Shown here one piece after another: positions 33,704 to 43,041 of a stretch of DNA of 64,000 bases. How positions within the stretch are numbered: the stretch's first letter is position 1; each line of letters begins with the position of its first letter. The stretch is from positions 1 to 64,000 of the forward strand of contig JAETQR010000017.1 in the NCBI GenBank assembly GCA_021770615.1, written 5' to 3'. The translations under genes were made by a program, and so were the position numbers. A model generated the notes under the pieces. The model was given only the letters and a program-made list of their open reading frames with translations, ran no database searches and was not told the DNA's origin. The stretch comes from Lachnospiraceae bacterium (GTDB lineage: Bacteria; Bacillota_A; Clostridia; Lachnospirales; Lachnospiraceae).

Positions 33704-34921
33704 TTATTTGCCTTCAATCTCCTGTAATTTCATCGCACGTACTTTTGTGGAAAGGCCAAACAGATTGATAAATCCTTCGGCGTCATGGTGATCATAGAGA
33801 TCACCGGTCGTAAAGGAGGCGATGCTTTCGTTGTACAGTGAGTATGGAGAAGTCGTTCCGGCTTTGATGATATTTCCTTTGTAAAGCTTAAACTTAACTT
33901 CACCGGTCACATATTTCTGGGTGGATTCAATGAACGCCTGAACTGCCTCACGAAGAGGACTGAACCATTTTCCTTCATATACGATCTGTGCAAGTTTGTT
34001 GCCCATATCCATTTTCTGTGCATAAGTGTCACGGTCAAGGATGAGTTCCTCGAGCTGCTGATGCGCCTCATAGAGGATCGTTCCGCCCGGTGTCTCATAC
34101 ACACCGCGGGATTTCATTCCGACAACACGGTTTTCTACGATATCGACGATACCGATACCATGTTTGCCGCCGAGGCGGTTGAGCTCACGGATAATATCGG
34201 AAACTTTCATTTCTTTTCCATTGATCGATTTTGGAACACCTTTCTCAAAGGTCATAGTGACGTATTCTCCCTCTTCCGGAGCTTTTTCAGGCGTCACGCC
34301 GAGGACAAGGAGATGATCGAAGTCCGGCTCGTTCGCAGGATCTTCCAATTCAAGTCCTTCATGGCTGATGTGCCACAGGTTTCGGTCACGGCTGTAACTG
34401 GAATCAGCAGAAAACGGAAGGTCGATTCCGTGTGCTTTGCAGTATTCGATTTCAGATTCACGGGAATCCATCGTCCATTTATCACTTCTCCATGCAGCGA
34501 TGATCTTTAAGTCAGGAGCCAGCGCCTTGATACCGAGCTCAAAACGGATCTGGTCATTTCCCTTTCCTGTCGCACCGTGGCAGATCGCAGTCGCACCTTC
34601 TTTGCGGGCAATCTCAACAAGACGCTTTGCAATGACCGGGCGTGCCATGGATGTGCCGAGAAGATATTTGTTCTCATAGACAGCATGCCCCTGTACACAG
34701 GGAACGATATATTCATCACAGAACTCATCGATGACATCCTCTATGTAAAGCTTGGAAGCACCGCAGAATTTTGCTCTTTCTTCCAGACCGTCAAGTTCTT
34801 CTTCCTGACCGCAGTCAATACATACACAAATTACTTCATAATCAAAATTTTCCTTGAGCCATGGAATGATCGCTGTCGTGTCCAGACCGCCGGAATAAGC
34901 GAGTATAACTTTTTCTTTCAT
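33704..34921 (-). CDS. argG: argininosuccinate synthase
   Basis: A 405-residue enzyme joining citrulline and aspartate with ATP. The N-terminal P-loop AYSGGLDTTAI, the ATP/citrulline site ATGKGNDQIRFE and the GRDRN-like SYSRDRNLWHISHEG are all present. Length is normal. AAAGGAGATCATC precedes the ATG. It is transcribed divergently from argCJBD, with shared TGCATAA-type sequences in the intergenic region that suggest ArgR control. Confidence 0.94.
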   Translation of the reverse strand: MKEKVILAYSGGLDTTAIIPWLKENFDYEVICVCIDCGQEEELDGLEERAKFCGASKLYIEDVIDEFCDEYIVPCVQGHAVYENKYLLGTSMARPVIAKRLVEIARKEGATAICHGATGKGNDQIRFELGIKALAPDLKIIAAWRSDKWTMDSRESEIEYCKAHGIDLPFSADSSYSRDRNLWHISHEGLELEDPANEPDFDHLLVLGVTPEKAPEEGEYVTMTFEKGVPKSINGKEMKVSDIIRELNRLGGKHGIGIVDIVENRVVGMKSRGVYETPGGTILYEAHQQLEELILDRDTYAQKMDMGNKLAQIVYEGKWFSPLREAVQAFIESTQKYVTGEVKFKLYKGNIIKAGTTSPYSLYNESIASFTTGDLYDHHDAEGFINLFGLSTKVRAMKLQEIEGK

Positions 34922-34976
34922 GATGATCTCCTTTTCTTTGTTATGTATAACAGGTTTTTACCAAACCTCTTTTCTA

Positions 34977-35005
34977 AATATACAACAAAAATGCATAATA
35001 TGCAA
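34977..35005 (-). promoter_or_regulatory. argG promoter overlapping a TGCATAATATGCA palindrome
   Basis: On the minus strand TTGCAT (35005-35000) and TATATT (34982-34977) are 17 bases apart. The palindrome at 34992-35004 covers part of the -35 box and the spacer, a good position for an arginine repressor. Confidence 0.6.
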
Positions 35006-35054
35006 GAGAAAATAAAAGTTTTTCAATTTGTACGATTCTTTTAATAATTTATAC

Positions 35055-35083
35055 TTGCGTTATATTTCAATGGGGTGTATAAT
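35055..35083 (+). promoter_or_regulatory. argC promoter
   Basis: TTGCGT at 35055-35060 and TATAAT at 35078-35083 have a 17-base spacer. The start near 35090 gives a leader of about 220 bases before argC. Confidence 0.65.
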
Positions 35084-35103
35084 AATATTGTTTTTGAATA
35101 TTT

Positions 35104-35139
35104 TGCATAAAAATCATAAATTATTCAATGTTTTATGCA
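35104..35139 (+). promoter_or_regulatory. probable arginine repressor site
   Basis: TGCATAAAA at 35104-35112 and TTTTATGCA at 35131-35139 are a perfect inverted repeat with an 18-base AT-rich centre, just downstream of the argC start site. The same TGCATAA core appears in the argG promoter. ArgR/AhrC sites are AT-rich imperfect palindromes of this kind, so the link is plausible but unproven. Confidence 0.5.
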
Positions 35140-35192
35140 TAATTTACCTGATTATACATGATATTATGAAATAACGCAGGGTATTTTGTATA

Positions 35193-35308
35193 AAAAGGTG
35201 CGGCTGAGAACCGCGCACCTCTCAAGTTTGCCAAAGGCAAACTTTGCTCCGCAAATGGAGAAGCTTTCTATAAAGATAAAAGGTGCGGCTGAGAATTGGA
35301 GGGAAGTT
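35193..35308 (+). repeat. argC leader with an 18-base direct repeat and hairpins
   Basis: AAAAGGTGCGGCTGAGAA occurs at 35193-35210 and again at 35278-35295, the second copy just before the GGAGGG site of argC. The first copy pairs with CCGCGCACC directly behind it. Between the copies are AAGTTTGCC with GGCAAACTT (35224-35232 and 35236-35244) and a small CTCC/GGAG hairpin. Confidence 0.6.
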
Positions 35309-36349
35309 ATGATAAAGGCTGGTATTATTGGATCGACTGGTTATGCAGGGCAGGAGCTTGTGAGACTTTTGCTGCAGCATAAAGAGGTGGAGATCATATG
35401 GTATGGCTCAAAAAGCTATGTTGATGAAAAGTTCAGTTCTGTGTTTGGAAATATGTTTCAGATCGTAGAGAACCTGTGCAAGGGAGACGACCTGCACGCG
35501 CTGTGCAGGGAGGCAGATGTCATTTTCACGGCGACACCGCAGGGATACCTGGCATCGGTGCTTGATGAAGAGATCCTGTCAAACTGTAAAGTGATCGATC
35601 TGAGTGCGGATTTCCGTATCAAGGACGTAGATGTTTATGAAAAATGGTATGGCATCGAGCACAAGAGCAGACAGTTTATCGGGGAGGCTGTCTATGGGCT
35701 GTGTGAGCTGAACAGAGACCAGATCAGGGGGGCGAGACTGATCGCCAATCCGGGATGTTATCCGACCTGCTCTACTCTTGCCATCTACCCGATGGTAAAG
35801 AGGAAATATATCGATACCAAGACGCTCATCATCGATGCCAAATCCGGTACGAGTGGAGCGGGAAGAGGGGCAAAGGTTCCGAATCTTTACTGTGAGGTCA
35901 ATGAAAACATCAAGGCGTACGGCGTGGCTTCGCACCGGCATACGCCGGAGATCGAGGAGCAGCTTTCTTATGCTGCCGGAGAACCGGTTATGCTGAATTT
36001 TACACCGCATCTGATCCCGATGAACCGTGGTATTCTGATCACGGCATATGCGAATCTGAAACCGGGAATAACAAAAGAAATGGTTTACGATGCTTACATA
36101 GAAGCGTATCAGGATGAATATTTTGTCCGTGTTCTCAAGGAGGGAACTTGTCCGGAGACGAGATGGGTCGAGGGAAGTAATTTTGTCGATGTGTGCCCGA
36201 AGGTTGACGAGCGGACCGGCCGTGTGATCATGATGGGAGCTATGGATAATGTTACAAAAGGGGCGGCCGGACAGGCAGTCCAGAATATGAATCTTTTGTT
36301 TGGATTTGACGAGGCAGAGGGACTCAGACTGGTTCCGGTATTTCCATAA
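35309..36349 (+). CDS. argC: N-acetyl-gamma-glutamyl-phosphate reductase
   Basis: A 346-residue NADPH-dependent enzyme, third step of arginine synthesis. The nucleotide fold begins GIIGSTGYAGQELVRLL and the catalytic Cys lies in IANPGCYPT. The ATG 35309 behind GGAGGGAAG fits the family start; the frame is open further upstream but only through the leader repeats. It heads argC-argJ-argB-argD. Confidence 0.94.
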   Translation: MIKAGIIGSTGYAGQELVRLLLQHKEVEIIWYGSKSYVDEKFSSVFGNMFQIVENLCKGDDLHALCREADVIFTATPQGYLASVLDEEILSNCKVIDLSADFRIKDVDVYEKWYGIEHKSRQFIGEAVYGLCELNRDQIRGARLIANPGCYPTCSTLAIYPMVKRKYIDTKTLIIDAKSGTSGAGRGAKVPNLYCEVNENIKAYGVASHRHTPEIEEQLSYAAGEPVMLNFTPHLIPMNRGILITAYANLKPGITKEMVYDAYIEAYQDEYFVRVLKEGTCPETRWVEGSNFVDVCPKVDERTGRVIMMGAMDNVTKGAAGQAVQNMNLLFGFDEAEGLRLVPVFP

Positions 36350-36428
36350 CAGAGTAAATAGGATCACGATGTATTGTGCGTAATAAAGCAAAGGTGAGCA
36401 AAGTTCACTTTGCAGAAATGAGGAAAAT

Positions 36429-37661
36429 ATGAAACAGATCGATGGCGGCGTAACAGCCGCGAAAGGATATCAGGCGGCCGGAGTGGCAACCGGAATCAAA
36501 TATGAAAACAGGAAAGATATGGCACTTGTGTTTACCGCTACACCAGCGACAGCAGCAGGAACTTTTACTACAAATGTAGTAAAGGCGGCTCCGGTTCTCT
36601 GGGATAAACAATTAGTAGAATCCGGAAAGCCGGTTCATGCGGTTGTATTAAACAGTGGAATCGCCAATGCGTGTACCGGGGAAGAAGGAAAAACATATAA
36701 TCTTGAAATGGCGTCTGCAGTGGCGCAGGCTTGTTCTGTAAGAACCGAAGAAGTACTTACCGCATCAACCGGCGTCATCGGAATGCAGCTTCGCATGGAG
36801 CCCGTCAAAAAGGGTGCCAAGGCGTTGAAAAATGCGTTGGCGGACACAAGGGAGGCGGCGAAAGCGGCGGCAGAGGCGATCATGACGACGGACACAAGAT
36901 CCAAGGAGTGCGCTGTGACATTTGAAGTGGATGGAAAGACCGTATCGGTGGGCGGCATGAGTAAGGGATCCGGCATGATCCACCCGAATATGGCGACGAT
37001 GCTCAGTGTCATTACCACCGATGCGAAAATCGGGCAGTCATTGCTTCAGGAAGTGCTTGGTGGCGTGGTAAGCGATTCTTTTAACATGATTTCTGTGGAC
37101 CGGGACACTTCAACAAACGATACCTGTCTGCTCCTGGCAAATGGTGAGTCCGGCGTTACGATCGAAGCGGGCAGTGAGGCGTACCAGTCATTTAAGGAGG
37201 CGGTGTGGTTTGTGGCACGTGATCTGGCAAAACAGATGGCTGGCGATGGCGAAGGCTGCACAAGACTTCTTGAGGTTACGGTGGAGCATGCAAATACGGT
37301 AGAAGAGGCGAAGCTTTTGAGTAAGTCGGTCATCACCTCGAATCTTGTGAAGACAGCGGTCTATGGCAGTGATGCCAACTGGGGAAGGATTTTGTGTGCA
37401 CTTGGTTATGCCGGTGTCGATTTTGACCCGGAAGTTGTCGACCTCACGATATCGTCACAGGGAAAAGGAGGAACAGGGCGTCTTATCCTTGTGAAGGATG
37501 GTGTGGCGACGGATTACAGTGAAGACGAGGCGAGTGAGATACTCAGGCAGGATGCGGTAACCGTACTCTGCGATATGAAACAGGGCGACGCATCGGCAAC
37601 GGCATGGGGCTGTGATCTGACGTATGATTATGTGAAGATCAACGGAGATTACCGGTCTTAG
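36429..37661 (+). CDS. argJ: bifunctional ornithine acetyltransferase / N-acetylglutamate synthase
   Basis: A 410-residue ArgJ. The precursor is cleaved at the conserved Thr in GSGMIHPNMATML, giving two chains, and the oxyanion region VVLNSGIANACTG is intact. Its presence closes the acetyl cycle, so no separate ArgA or ArgE is needed. It lies about 80 bases behind argC; a small hairpin (GCAAAG/CTTTGC) sits just before its start. Confidence 0.94.
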   Translation: MKQIDGGVTAAKGYQAAGVATGIKYENRKDMALVFTATPATAAGTFTTNVVKAAPVLWDKQLVESGKPVHAVVLNSGIANACTGEEGKTYNLEMASAVAQACSVRTEEVLTASTGVIGMQLRMEPVKKGAKALKNALADTREAAKAAAEAIMTTDTRSKECAVTFEVDGKTVSVGGMSKGSGMIHPNMATMLSVITTDAKIGQSLLQEVLGGVVSDSFNMISVDRDTSTNDTCLLLANGESGVTIEAGSEAYQSFKEAVWFVARDLAKQMAGDGEGCTRLLEVTVEHANTVEEAKLLSKSVITSNLVKTAVYGSDANWGRILCALGYAGVDFDPEVVDLTISSQGKGGTGRLILVKDGVATDYSEDEASEILRQDAVTVLCDMKQGDASATAWGCDLTYDYVKINGDYRS

Positions 37662-37704
37662 GTGATTGCCCCGGATATGATAGATAAGGAAAGGATTTAA
37701 AACA

Positions 37705-38622
37705 ATGGATGAATATATGAAGGAAGTACTGATCAAGGCGGAGACACTGATCGAGGCTCTTCCATACATCAGGGATTTTAGTGAAAAACGTGTTATCGTA
37801 AAATATGGTGGAAGCGCAATGTTAGATGAGAAACTCCAGCAGAGCGTCATCAAAGACGTGGCGCTTTTGAAACTGGTTGGCATGAAGCCGATCATCGTGC
37901 ACGGTGGCGGCAAGGAGATCAGCAAATGGGTCCGCCTGATGGGAAAAGAGCCTGAGTTTGTCGAGGGACTTCGCGTGACCGACGAGGACACGATGGAAGT
38001 GGCAGAAATGGTGTTGAATAAAGTCAATAAACATCTTGTTCAGATGATGGAAAAGCTCGGCGTCCGCGCGGCCGGGATCAGCGGGAAAGACGGAGGGACG
38101 ATCATCTGTGATAAGAAGACAGTAAACGGAAAAGATATCGGATATGTGGGGGATGTAAGAGAAGTAAATCCCGAACTGATCGATACACTCATTGAAAATG
38201 ATTTTGTGCCGATCATCGCACCGATCGGCCTTGGGGATGACTTTAAATCCTACAATATCAATGCGGATGATGCGGCATGTGCCATCGCCAAATCCATGAA
38301 GGCTGAAAAACTTGTGTTTATGACAGATATCGAAGGTGTGTGTAAGGATGCAAATGACCCGTCAACTTTGATTTCTGTACTTACTTTGGCGCAGGCAAAC
38401 CAGATGATCGAAGATGGATTTATCGGTGGCGGTATGATCCCGAAACTTAAGAACTGTATCGATGCCGTTGAGGGCGGTGTGAACCGGGTACATATTTTGG
38501 ACGGGCGCAGGGAGCATTGCCTGTTGCTTGAGTTCTATACGAAAAAGGGAATCGGAACCGCTTTTATCGGAGATGAAGAGACACTGTACCAGCATGAAGT
38601 AGAAGAAGGAGGAAAAAAATGA
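37705..38622 (+). CDS. argB: acetylglutamate kinase
   Basis: A 305-residue kinase for the second step. Motifs are [21 protein letters not shown], the glutamate-binding region FVEGLRVTD and [12 protein letters not shown]. An N-terminal helix typical of arginine-inhibited hexameric forms (residues 1-20) is present, which suggests feedback inhibition. Its end overlaps argD by four bases. Confidence 0.94.
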   Translation: MDEYMKEVLIKAETLIEALPYIRDFSEKRVIVKYGGSAMLDEKLQQSVIKDVALLKLVGMKPIIVHGGGKEISKWVRLMGKEPEFVEGLRVTDEDTMEVAEMVLNKVNKHLVQMMEKLGVRAAGISGKDGGTIICDKKTVNGKDIGYVGDVREVNPELIDTLIENDFVPIIAPIGLGDDFKSYNINADDAACAIAKSMKAEKLVFMTDIEGVCKDANDPSTLISVLTLAQANQMIEDGFIGGGMIPKLKNCIDAVEGGVNRVHILDGRREHCLLLEFYTKKGIGTAFIGDEETLYQHEVEEGGKK

Positions 38623-39818
38623 GCGGAACAATGAACCAGACGATCGAACAATCCGAGCAGTATCTTGTTCACTCGTATAACCGTTACCCGGTCGTGATGG
38701 AGCATGGCGAGGGTGTGTATCTTTATGATACAGAAGGTAAAAAATATCTGGATTTTGGTGCCGGGATCGCTGTAAATGCACTTGGGTACAGCGATGAAGA
38801 ATTTAAGGATGCCCTGAAAGCACAGATCGATAAAATGACACATGTGTCCAATTATTTTTATTCGGAGCCGCTTTTGGATGCGGCAAAAGGACTTGCCAAG
38901 ATCACCGGGATGGAAGAAGTCTTTATGGCAAACAGTGGAACCGAGGCAAATGAGGGTGCACTCAAATTAGCGAGAAAATATGCGTTGATGAAAGGGCATA
39001 CGGAGCGGTCAGAAATTATTTCGATGGAAAAGGGATTTCACGGGAGGAGCATGGGCGCTTTGTCTGTCACCGGAACGAAAAAATACAGGGAGCCGTTTGA
39101 ACCGCTTATTTCCGGCGTGAGTTTTGCCACATATAATGATCTGCACAGCGTCGAAGAGAAGATCAATGAAAAGACGTATGCGATCATCGTAGAGGCAGTA
39201 CAGGGCGAGGGCGGTGTTTATCCGGCGACAAAGGAGTTCCTGCAGGGAATCCGCGAACTGTGTACAAAGCACGATATCATGATGATCTGTGATGAAGTGC
39301 AGTGTGGGATGGGGCGGACCGGCAAAATGTTTGGGTATGAGCAGTATGGAATCCGTCCGGATATCGTGACACTTGCCAAAGGGATCGGGAGCGGCATCGT
39401 CGTGGGAGCGATCGCTACAACAAAAGAAATCGGGAAATCCCTTGTGCCGGGAGACCACGGAACGACGTTTGGCGGCAATCCGCTTGCCAGTACGGCAGTC
39501 GCCAAGACGATTGAGTTATTTGAAAAGCGGAACATTCTAAAAAATGTAAATGAGACGGGCGCATATCTGGAGCAGAAACTGAACGAGCTCGTGAAGAAGT
39601 GCGCAGTGGCAAGAGAAGTGAGGGGGCTTGGGCTTCTTCGTGGTCTGGTGTGTGACGCCCCGGTCGGAGAAATCTGCAGCAAGGCGCTGGAGCGCGGGTT
39701 GATCGTCTTAAGTGCAGGAACAGACGTCGTTCGTTTTGTGCCGCCGCTTGTCATTGAGGCCAGCCATGTTGATGAAATGACAGAGATACTGGAAAGTGTG
39801 CTTGTGGAGTACGAATGA
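38619..39818 (+). CDS. argD: acetylornithine aminotransferase
   Basis: A 399-residue PLP-dependent class III aminotransferase. The PLP Lys lies in [10 protein letters not shown], the Asp pairing with the ring in [12 protein letters not shown], and the phosphate-binding region in [15 protein letters not shown]. It begins in the ATGA overlap with argB and is followed by an intrinsic terminator. Confidence 0.93.
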   Translation: MSGTMNQTIEQSEQYLVHSYNRYPVVMEHGEGVYLYDTEGKKYLDFGAGIAVNALGYSDEEFKDALKAQIDKMTHVSNYFYSEPLLDAAKGLAKITGMEEVFMANSGTEANEGALKLARKYALMKGHTERSEIISMEKGFHGRSMGALSVTGTKKYREPFEPLISGVSFATYNDLHSVEEKINEKTYAIIVEAVQGEGGVYPATKEFLQGIRELCTKHDIMMICDEVQCGMGRTGKMFGYEQYGIRPDIVTLAKGIGSGIVVGAIATTKEIGKSLVPGDHGTTFGGNPLASTAVAKTIELFEKRNILKNVNETGAYLEQKLNELVKKCAVAREVRGLGLLRGLVCDAPVGEICSKALERGLIVLSAGTDVVRFVPPLVIEASHVDEMTEILESVLVEYE

Positions 39819-39851
39819 TCTGCCGAACCAGACAGGTGAAAAAATATTATA

Positions 39852-39894
39852 AATGCAGAATATCCGGAAGTTTTTCGGGATTCTGCATTTTTCT
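39852..39894 (+). terminator. intrinsic terminator behind argCJBD
   Basis: AATGCAGAA (39852-39860) pairs with TTCTGCATT (39881-39889), with additional inner pairing CCGGAA/TTCGGG, followed by TTTTTCTT. It ends the arginine operon. Confidence 0.85.
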
Positions 39895-39896
39895 TA

Positions 39897-39927
39897 TTGA
39901 CTCTCCCCCTGACAGTAATGATATAAC
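39897..39927 (+). promoter_or_regulatory. MerR-type promoter with 19-base spacer
   Basis: TTGACT at 39897-39902 and TATAAC at 39922-39927 are separated by 19 bases. The long spacer is the hallmark of promoters that MerR proteins untwist, so the regulator that follows probably controls itself. Confidence 0.65.
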
Positions 39928-39979
39928 ATAGGTAAGTCGGAGGCGCCCCTGACGGAAAACAGCAAAAAGGAGATGAACG

Positions 39980-41530
39980 ATGTATAAGATCGGAGAATTT
40001 TCAAAATTATCGAAAATGACAGTTAAGACACTGAGGTTTTATGCAGATACGGGTATTCTCGTACCGGAATACACCGACGAATTTACCGGCTATCGTTTTT
40101 ATTCTCCCGGGCAGCTCAAAGATGCAGTGAGGATACAGGCTTTAAAGCAGATGGGATTTTCACTGGAGGAAATCCGGGAGTTTAAGGAGGATGCGCTGTG
40201 TGTGATCGAAAAGAAGCAAAGAGAGATCACATTACAGATCGAAAAGCTGAACAGGCATCTCAAGCAGCTGGAGATTTCAAAATCATTACTGGACAGGGAG
40301 GATGATCGGATGTTTCATGTAGTTATGAGGGAACAGGAGTGTATGAGGGTAAAAGCAGTTCGTCAGATTTTTGGCAGCAGGGATGAACTGTGGGAAATGT
40401 TAAGAAAAAAGAAAGGAGCGATTGTTGTCAATTACGAAAATGAGTGGAAGGAGACAGATCTGGATCTGGAGGTTTCCTTTCCCGACCCGCAGGGAGAGAA
40501 AGAATTGTTTGCCGGAGTCAATATACCGGGATATAAGAGTTCGGAGGAGGAAAAATCTGGTTTTCAGAAAGTGGCCAGTCTCATCTGTGAGAGAGAGACA
40601 CTGGATGATGCCTATGCCTATCTGACCAGATATTTAAAAGAAGCAGATGAATACCAGGTGATCGGGGAAGCGTGTGAAAGGTACGTAGATAAGGATACGA
40701 TCGAGCTTTTGTTTCCGGTTCACAAACTTCATGTGAAAACGGAAGAGTCATGTAACGATGATGTATCGATTTCTTTTGAGGATGATCCTGAAGTGATCGG
40801 TCATTGGAAAACAGTAAAGTGTTGTCTTCCGAATTCACAGGACGCTTTCCGGCCAGACCGGATGAACTGGCAGCCGCTTGACGGGGATATCACAGATCTG
40901 TATTTTTTACCGGAGGGAGAGAAGTACTGGTGTTTTTCATGGACAAAGGGGTATGTAATCTCCCGGTTTGGAGTGTCGGATATGAGAGGATTGAATCCCT
41001 ATCAGATCCGAACGATAGATGGTAAAAAGTATATGTATCTTTGGTTTAAAGACCGTAACTATTTTTATCGTGGTGCATTGCCGGATCTTCTTATTTTGGA
41101 AAAAATGGATTCCAAAAAATATAAAAAAGAAGAAATCCGTATCCGCGATGAATTGACAGAGGAGTTTGAGGAGGATGAAATTGTCGCTGGGAGATGGAAA
41201 GTGTGCGATTTTGTAAGAGATCCGGATCTTTTCCGGGAAGGAGAATACAATGCAGGATTTCCAAAAGATAAGATGTTTTTCCGGAGAATTGATTTCCGCG
41301 AAAATGGTGACTGTGAAGTGCAGTATGGAGAGGAGATTTTGCAGACGCCGGATGTGAACTGGTCCAAAGGAGTGATCCGGGATGTGAAGAGAGGGCTGTC
41401 GCAGAAATATGAGCGGAGAGTGATCAATGGAACCGAGTATTTGTTTGCACAGTTTAAATCCGGAGACTATTTTTATAATCATCAGCCACCATGGTATTAT
41501 GTATTTACACGGGAGACAATGCAGGGATGA
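39980..41530 (+). CDS. MerR-family regulator with two lipocalin-like repeats
   Basis: A 516-residue protein, much longer than ordinary MerR regulators. Residues 1-70 are the MerR helix-turn-helix (YKIGEFSKLSKMTVKTLRFY), followed by a coiled coil to about 115 and a GyrI-like or effector region to about 255. The rest contains two tandem beta-barrel repeats that each open with a G-x-W motif (VIGHWKTV, VAGRWKV) and end DRNYFYRG and SGDYFYNHQPPWYYVF. Such GxW barrels also occur in some Clostridia sensors. AAAAAGGAG precedes the ATG. Confidence 0.8.
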   Translation: MYKIGEFSKLSKMTVKTLRFYADTGILVPEYTDEFTGYRFYSPGQLKDAVRIQALKQMGFSLEEIREFKEDALCVIEKKQREITLQIEKLNRHLKQLEISKSLLDREDDRMFHVVMREQECMRVKAVRQIFGSRDELWEMLRKKKGAIVVNYENEWKETDLDLEVSFPDPQGEKELFAGVNIPGYKSSEEEKSGFQKVASLICERETLDDAYAYLTRYLKEADEYQVIGEACERYVDKDTIELLFPVHKLHVKTEESCNDDVSISFEDDPEVIGHWKTVKCCLPNSQDAFRPDRMNWQPLDGDITDLYFLPEGEKYWCFSWTKGYVISRFGVSDMRGLNPYQIRTIDGKKYMYLWFKDRNYFYRGALPDLLILEKMDSKKYKKEEIRIRDELTEEFEEDEIVAGRWKVCDFVRDPDLFREGEYNAGFPKDKMFFRRIDFRENGDCEVQYGEEILQTPDVNWSKGVIRDVKRGLSQKYERRVINGTEYLFAQFKSGDYFYNHQPPWYYVFTRETMQG

Positions 41531-41539
41531 GTATAATTT

Positions 41540-42658
41540 TTACTGGATAACGATATTAGCGCATTCCAGATCATTAGCCAGATCATATACGTTGCCGGTT
41601 TTGAGACCTACTACAGTAGGCCTCAAAACCGAGTTTTTGTTATTTTTTACAACACGGGCATCTTCCCCATTGCTGAGTGTTACGGTGGTGTTTACCGGAT
41701 AAAGGATAACACTTTCCATGAAACTTTTCATGGCAGAGATATCGAGTTCTTCCGTCATGGACATGATCATTTCCACAGCAGTGCGCTGCGAAAATGATTT
41801 TTTATAAGGACGCTCTGTCACAAGAGCATCGTACACGTCTGTGACAGAGAGGATTTTGGCATAAGGAACGATCTTGTCGGAGGTGCAGCCAAGAGGGTAG
41901 CCCTTTCCATTCATTTTTTCATGGTGCTGCAGGACTGCAAATGAAATAGCGTTTGAGAATTCTTTCTTTTCTTTCAGAATTTCGTATCCAAGTGTCGAGT
42001 GCTGTTTCATGATGGCAAATTCTTCGTCATTTAGTCTGGCTGGTTTATTCAGGATTTCTAACGGAATCTTTGATTTTCCCATGTCGTGGAGCAGACCGGC
42101 GATTCCGATATTATATACATCTTTTTGGGGAAGTCCCTGGTTTCTGGCGATGATCATTGACATAGTAGCCACGTCCACACTGTGTTTAAATGTGTATTCG
42201 TCACTGGTCTTCAGGACGCTGATATCTACAGCCAGAGCGGCATTATCATCGATGGCTTTCATAAGATCCGTTGTAATCTTATTTGTAGTATCGGCAAACT
42301 GTTCCGAATCAGAATTATTATAAAGATACTGGATTCCCTCAGAAATGCGCTTTTTCACACTTTCGGAGAGCTTAACCTTAGCGGGGTCTTCAGTTTTATA
42401 TTTTTCGATGTTTTTTTGCACGAAAGCAGGAAGAGGAGCTTCTTCTGTCTTTTCCGGTTCCGGATCTTCCTCACCCTCCTGTATGTAAACACCTGTCAGA
42501 CCTCGCTTTTTAAGTCCATCAATGAGGAACTCATCGAGAGGAGTTCCCCGTGCGATGAGCGTCCGGTCCATCCGGTCTTTTATTGTCTGTCCAATTTTCA
42601 TTCCCTCTTTCAGGGAACTCACACGTACATAAAATCGTTTGATCAATCCATTCACCAC
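41540..42658 (-). CDS. HD-GYP domain protein (probable cyclic-di-GMP phosphodiesterase)
   Basis: A 372-residue protein. An N-terminal DUF3391-like segment (to about 110) precedes the HD-GYP domain with HSVDVATMS, LLHDMGKSKIP, QHHEKMNGKGYPLG and DVYDALVTERPYK. Family members hydrolyse cyclic di-GMP. A GTG start at 42658 is used here; a TTG four codons later is possible. It converges with the MerR gene, with only nine bases between them. Confidence 0.85.
   Translation of the reverse strand: MVNGLIKRFYVRVSSLKEGMKIGQTIKDRMDRTLIARGTPLDEFLIDGLKKRGLTGVYIQEGEEDPEPEKTEEAPLPAFVQKNIEKYKTEDPAKVKLSESVKKRISEGIQYLYNNSDSEQFADTTNKITTDLMKAIDDNAALAVDISVLKTSDEYTFKHSVDVATMSMIIARNQGLPQKDVYNIGIAGLLHDMGKSKIPLEILNKPARLNDEEFAIMKQHSTLGYEILKEKKEFSNAISFAVLQHHEKMNGKGYPLGCTSDKIVPYAKILSVTDVYDALVTERPYKKSFSQRTAVEMIMSMTEELDISAMKSFMESVILYPVNTTVTLSNGEDARVVKNNKNSVLRPTVVGLKTGNVYDLANDLECANIVIQ
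41597..41648 (+). terminator. terminator of the MerR gene inside the opposite coding region
   Basis: GGTTTTGAGACCTACT (41597-41612) and AGTAGGCCTCAAAACC (41615-41630) form a 16-bp stem with one mismatch and a two-base centre, followed on the plus strand by GAGTTTTTGTTATTTTTT. It lies 67 bases behind the MerR stop, inside the 3' end of the HD-GYP gene. Confidence 0.6.
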
Positions 42659-42794
42659 CAGTTTTTGTATATTATTTTGCCATTATAGTGCATAACTCAA
42701 AATATATATCGGCAGATTTAGGAAAAAGATGAAGGGGTGTGTAGCTCAAATTGGTACCGTTGAGCTGGTTGATAGATTTACATTTGATGAACTG
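42659..42794. other. intergenic region before promoter cassette A
   Basis: This part of the 383-base gap between the HD-GYP and matrixin genes shows no reading frame, hairpin or promoter that I can support. The remainder of the gap is promoter cassette A. Confidence 0.5.
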
Positions 42795-43019
42795 TATTTA
42801 AGGGAGATGCCTGATATAATATGCGGATGGGGAGAAGTATGGATTTGTCAATAGTATGATTAGAAATTTTTTAAAAAAGGTTTTTGGCGGAATGGCCTGT
42901 AAATAGCGTGTTTTCGGTGCTTTTGTCGAAATGTGTCGAACGATTTTTGTTGTTGTATCATGGGGGATAGGGTATAATCAAAGTGTCGGATATTGGAAAA
43001 AGATGGCAGGATGAGATCG
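42795..43019 (+). promoter_or_regulatory. 225-bp promoter cassette, copy A
   Basis: This segment recurs with about 90 percent identity and the same length at 45766-45990. It holds TTGTTG (42950-42955) and TATAAT (42973-42978) with a 17-base spacer. Just upstream TGTCGAA occurs twice, at 42924-42930 and 42934-42940, exactly 10 bases apart, which suggests binding of an activator on one face of the helix. Confidence 0.75.
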
Positions 43020-43041
43020 ATAACGATAGGAGGTGCCAGAA

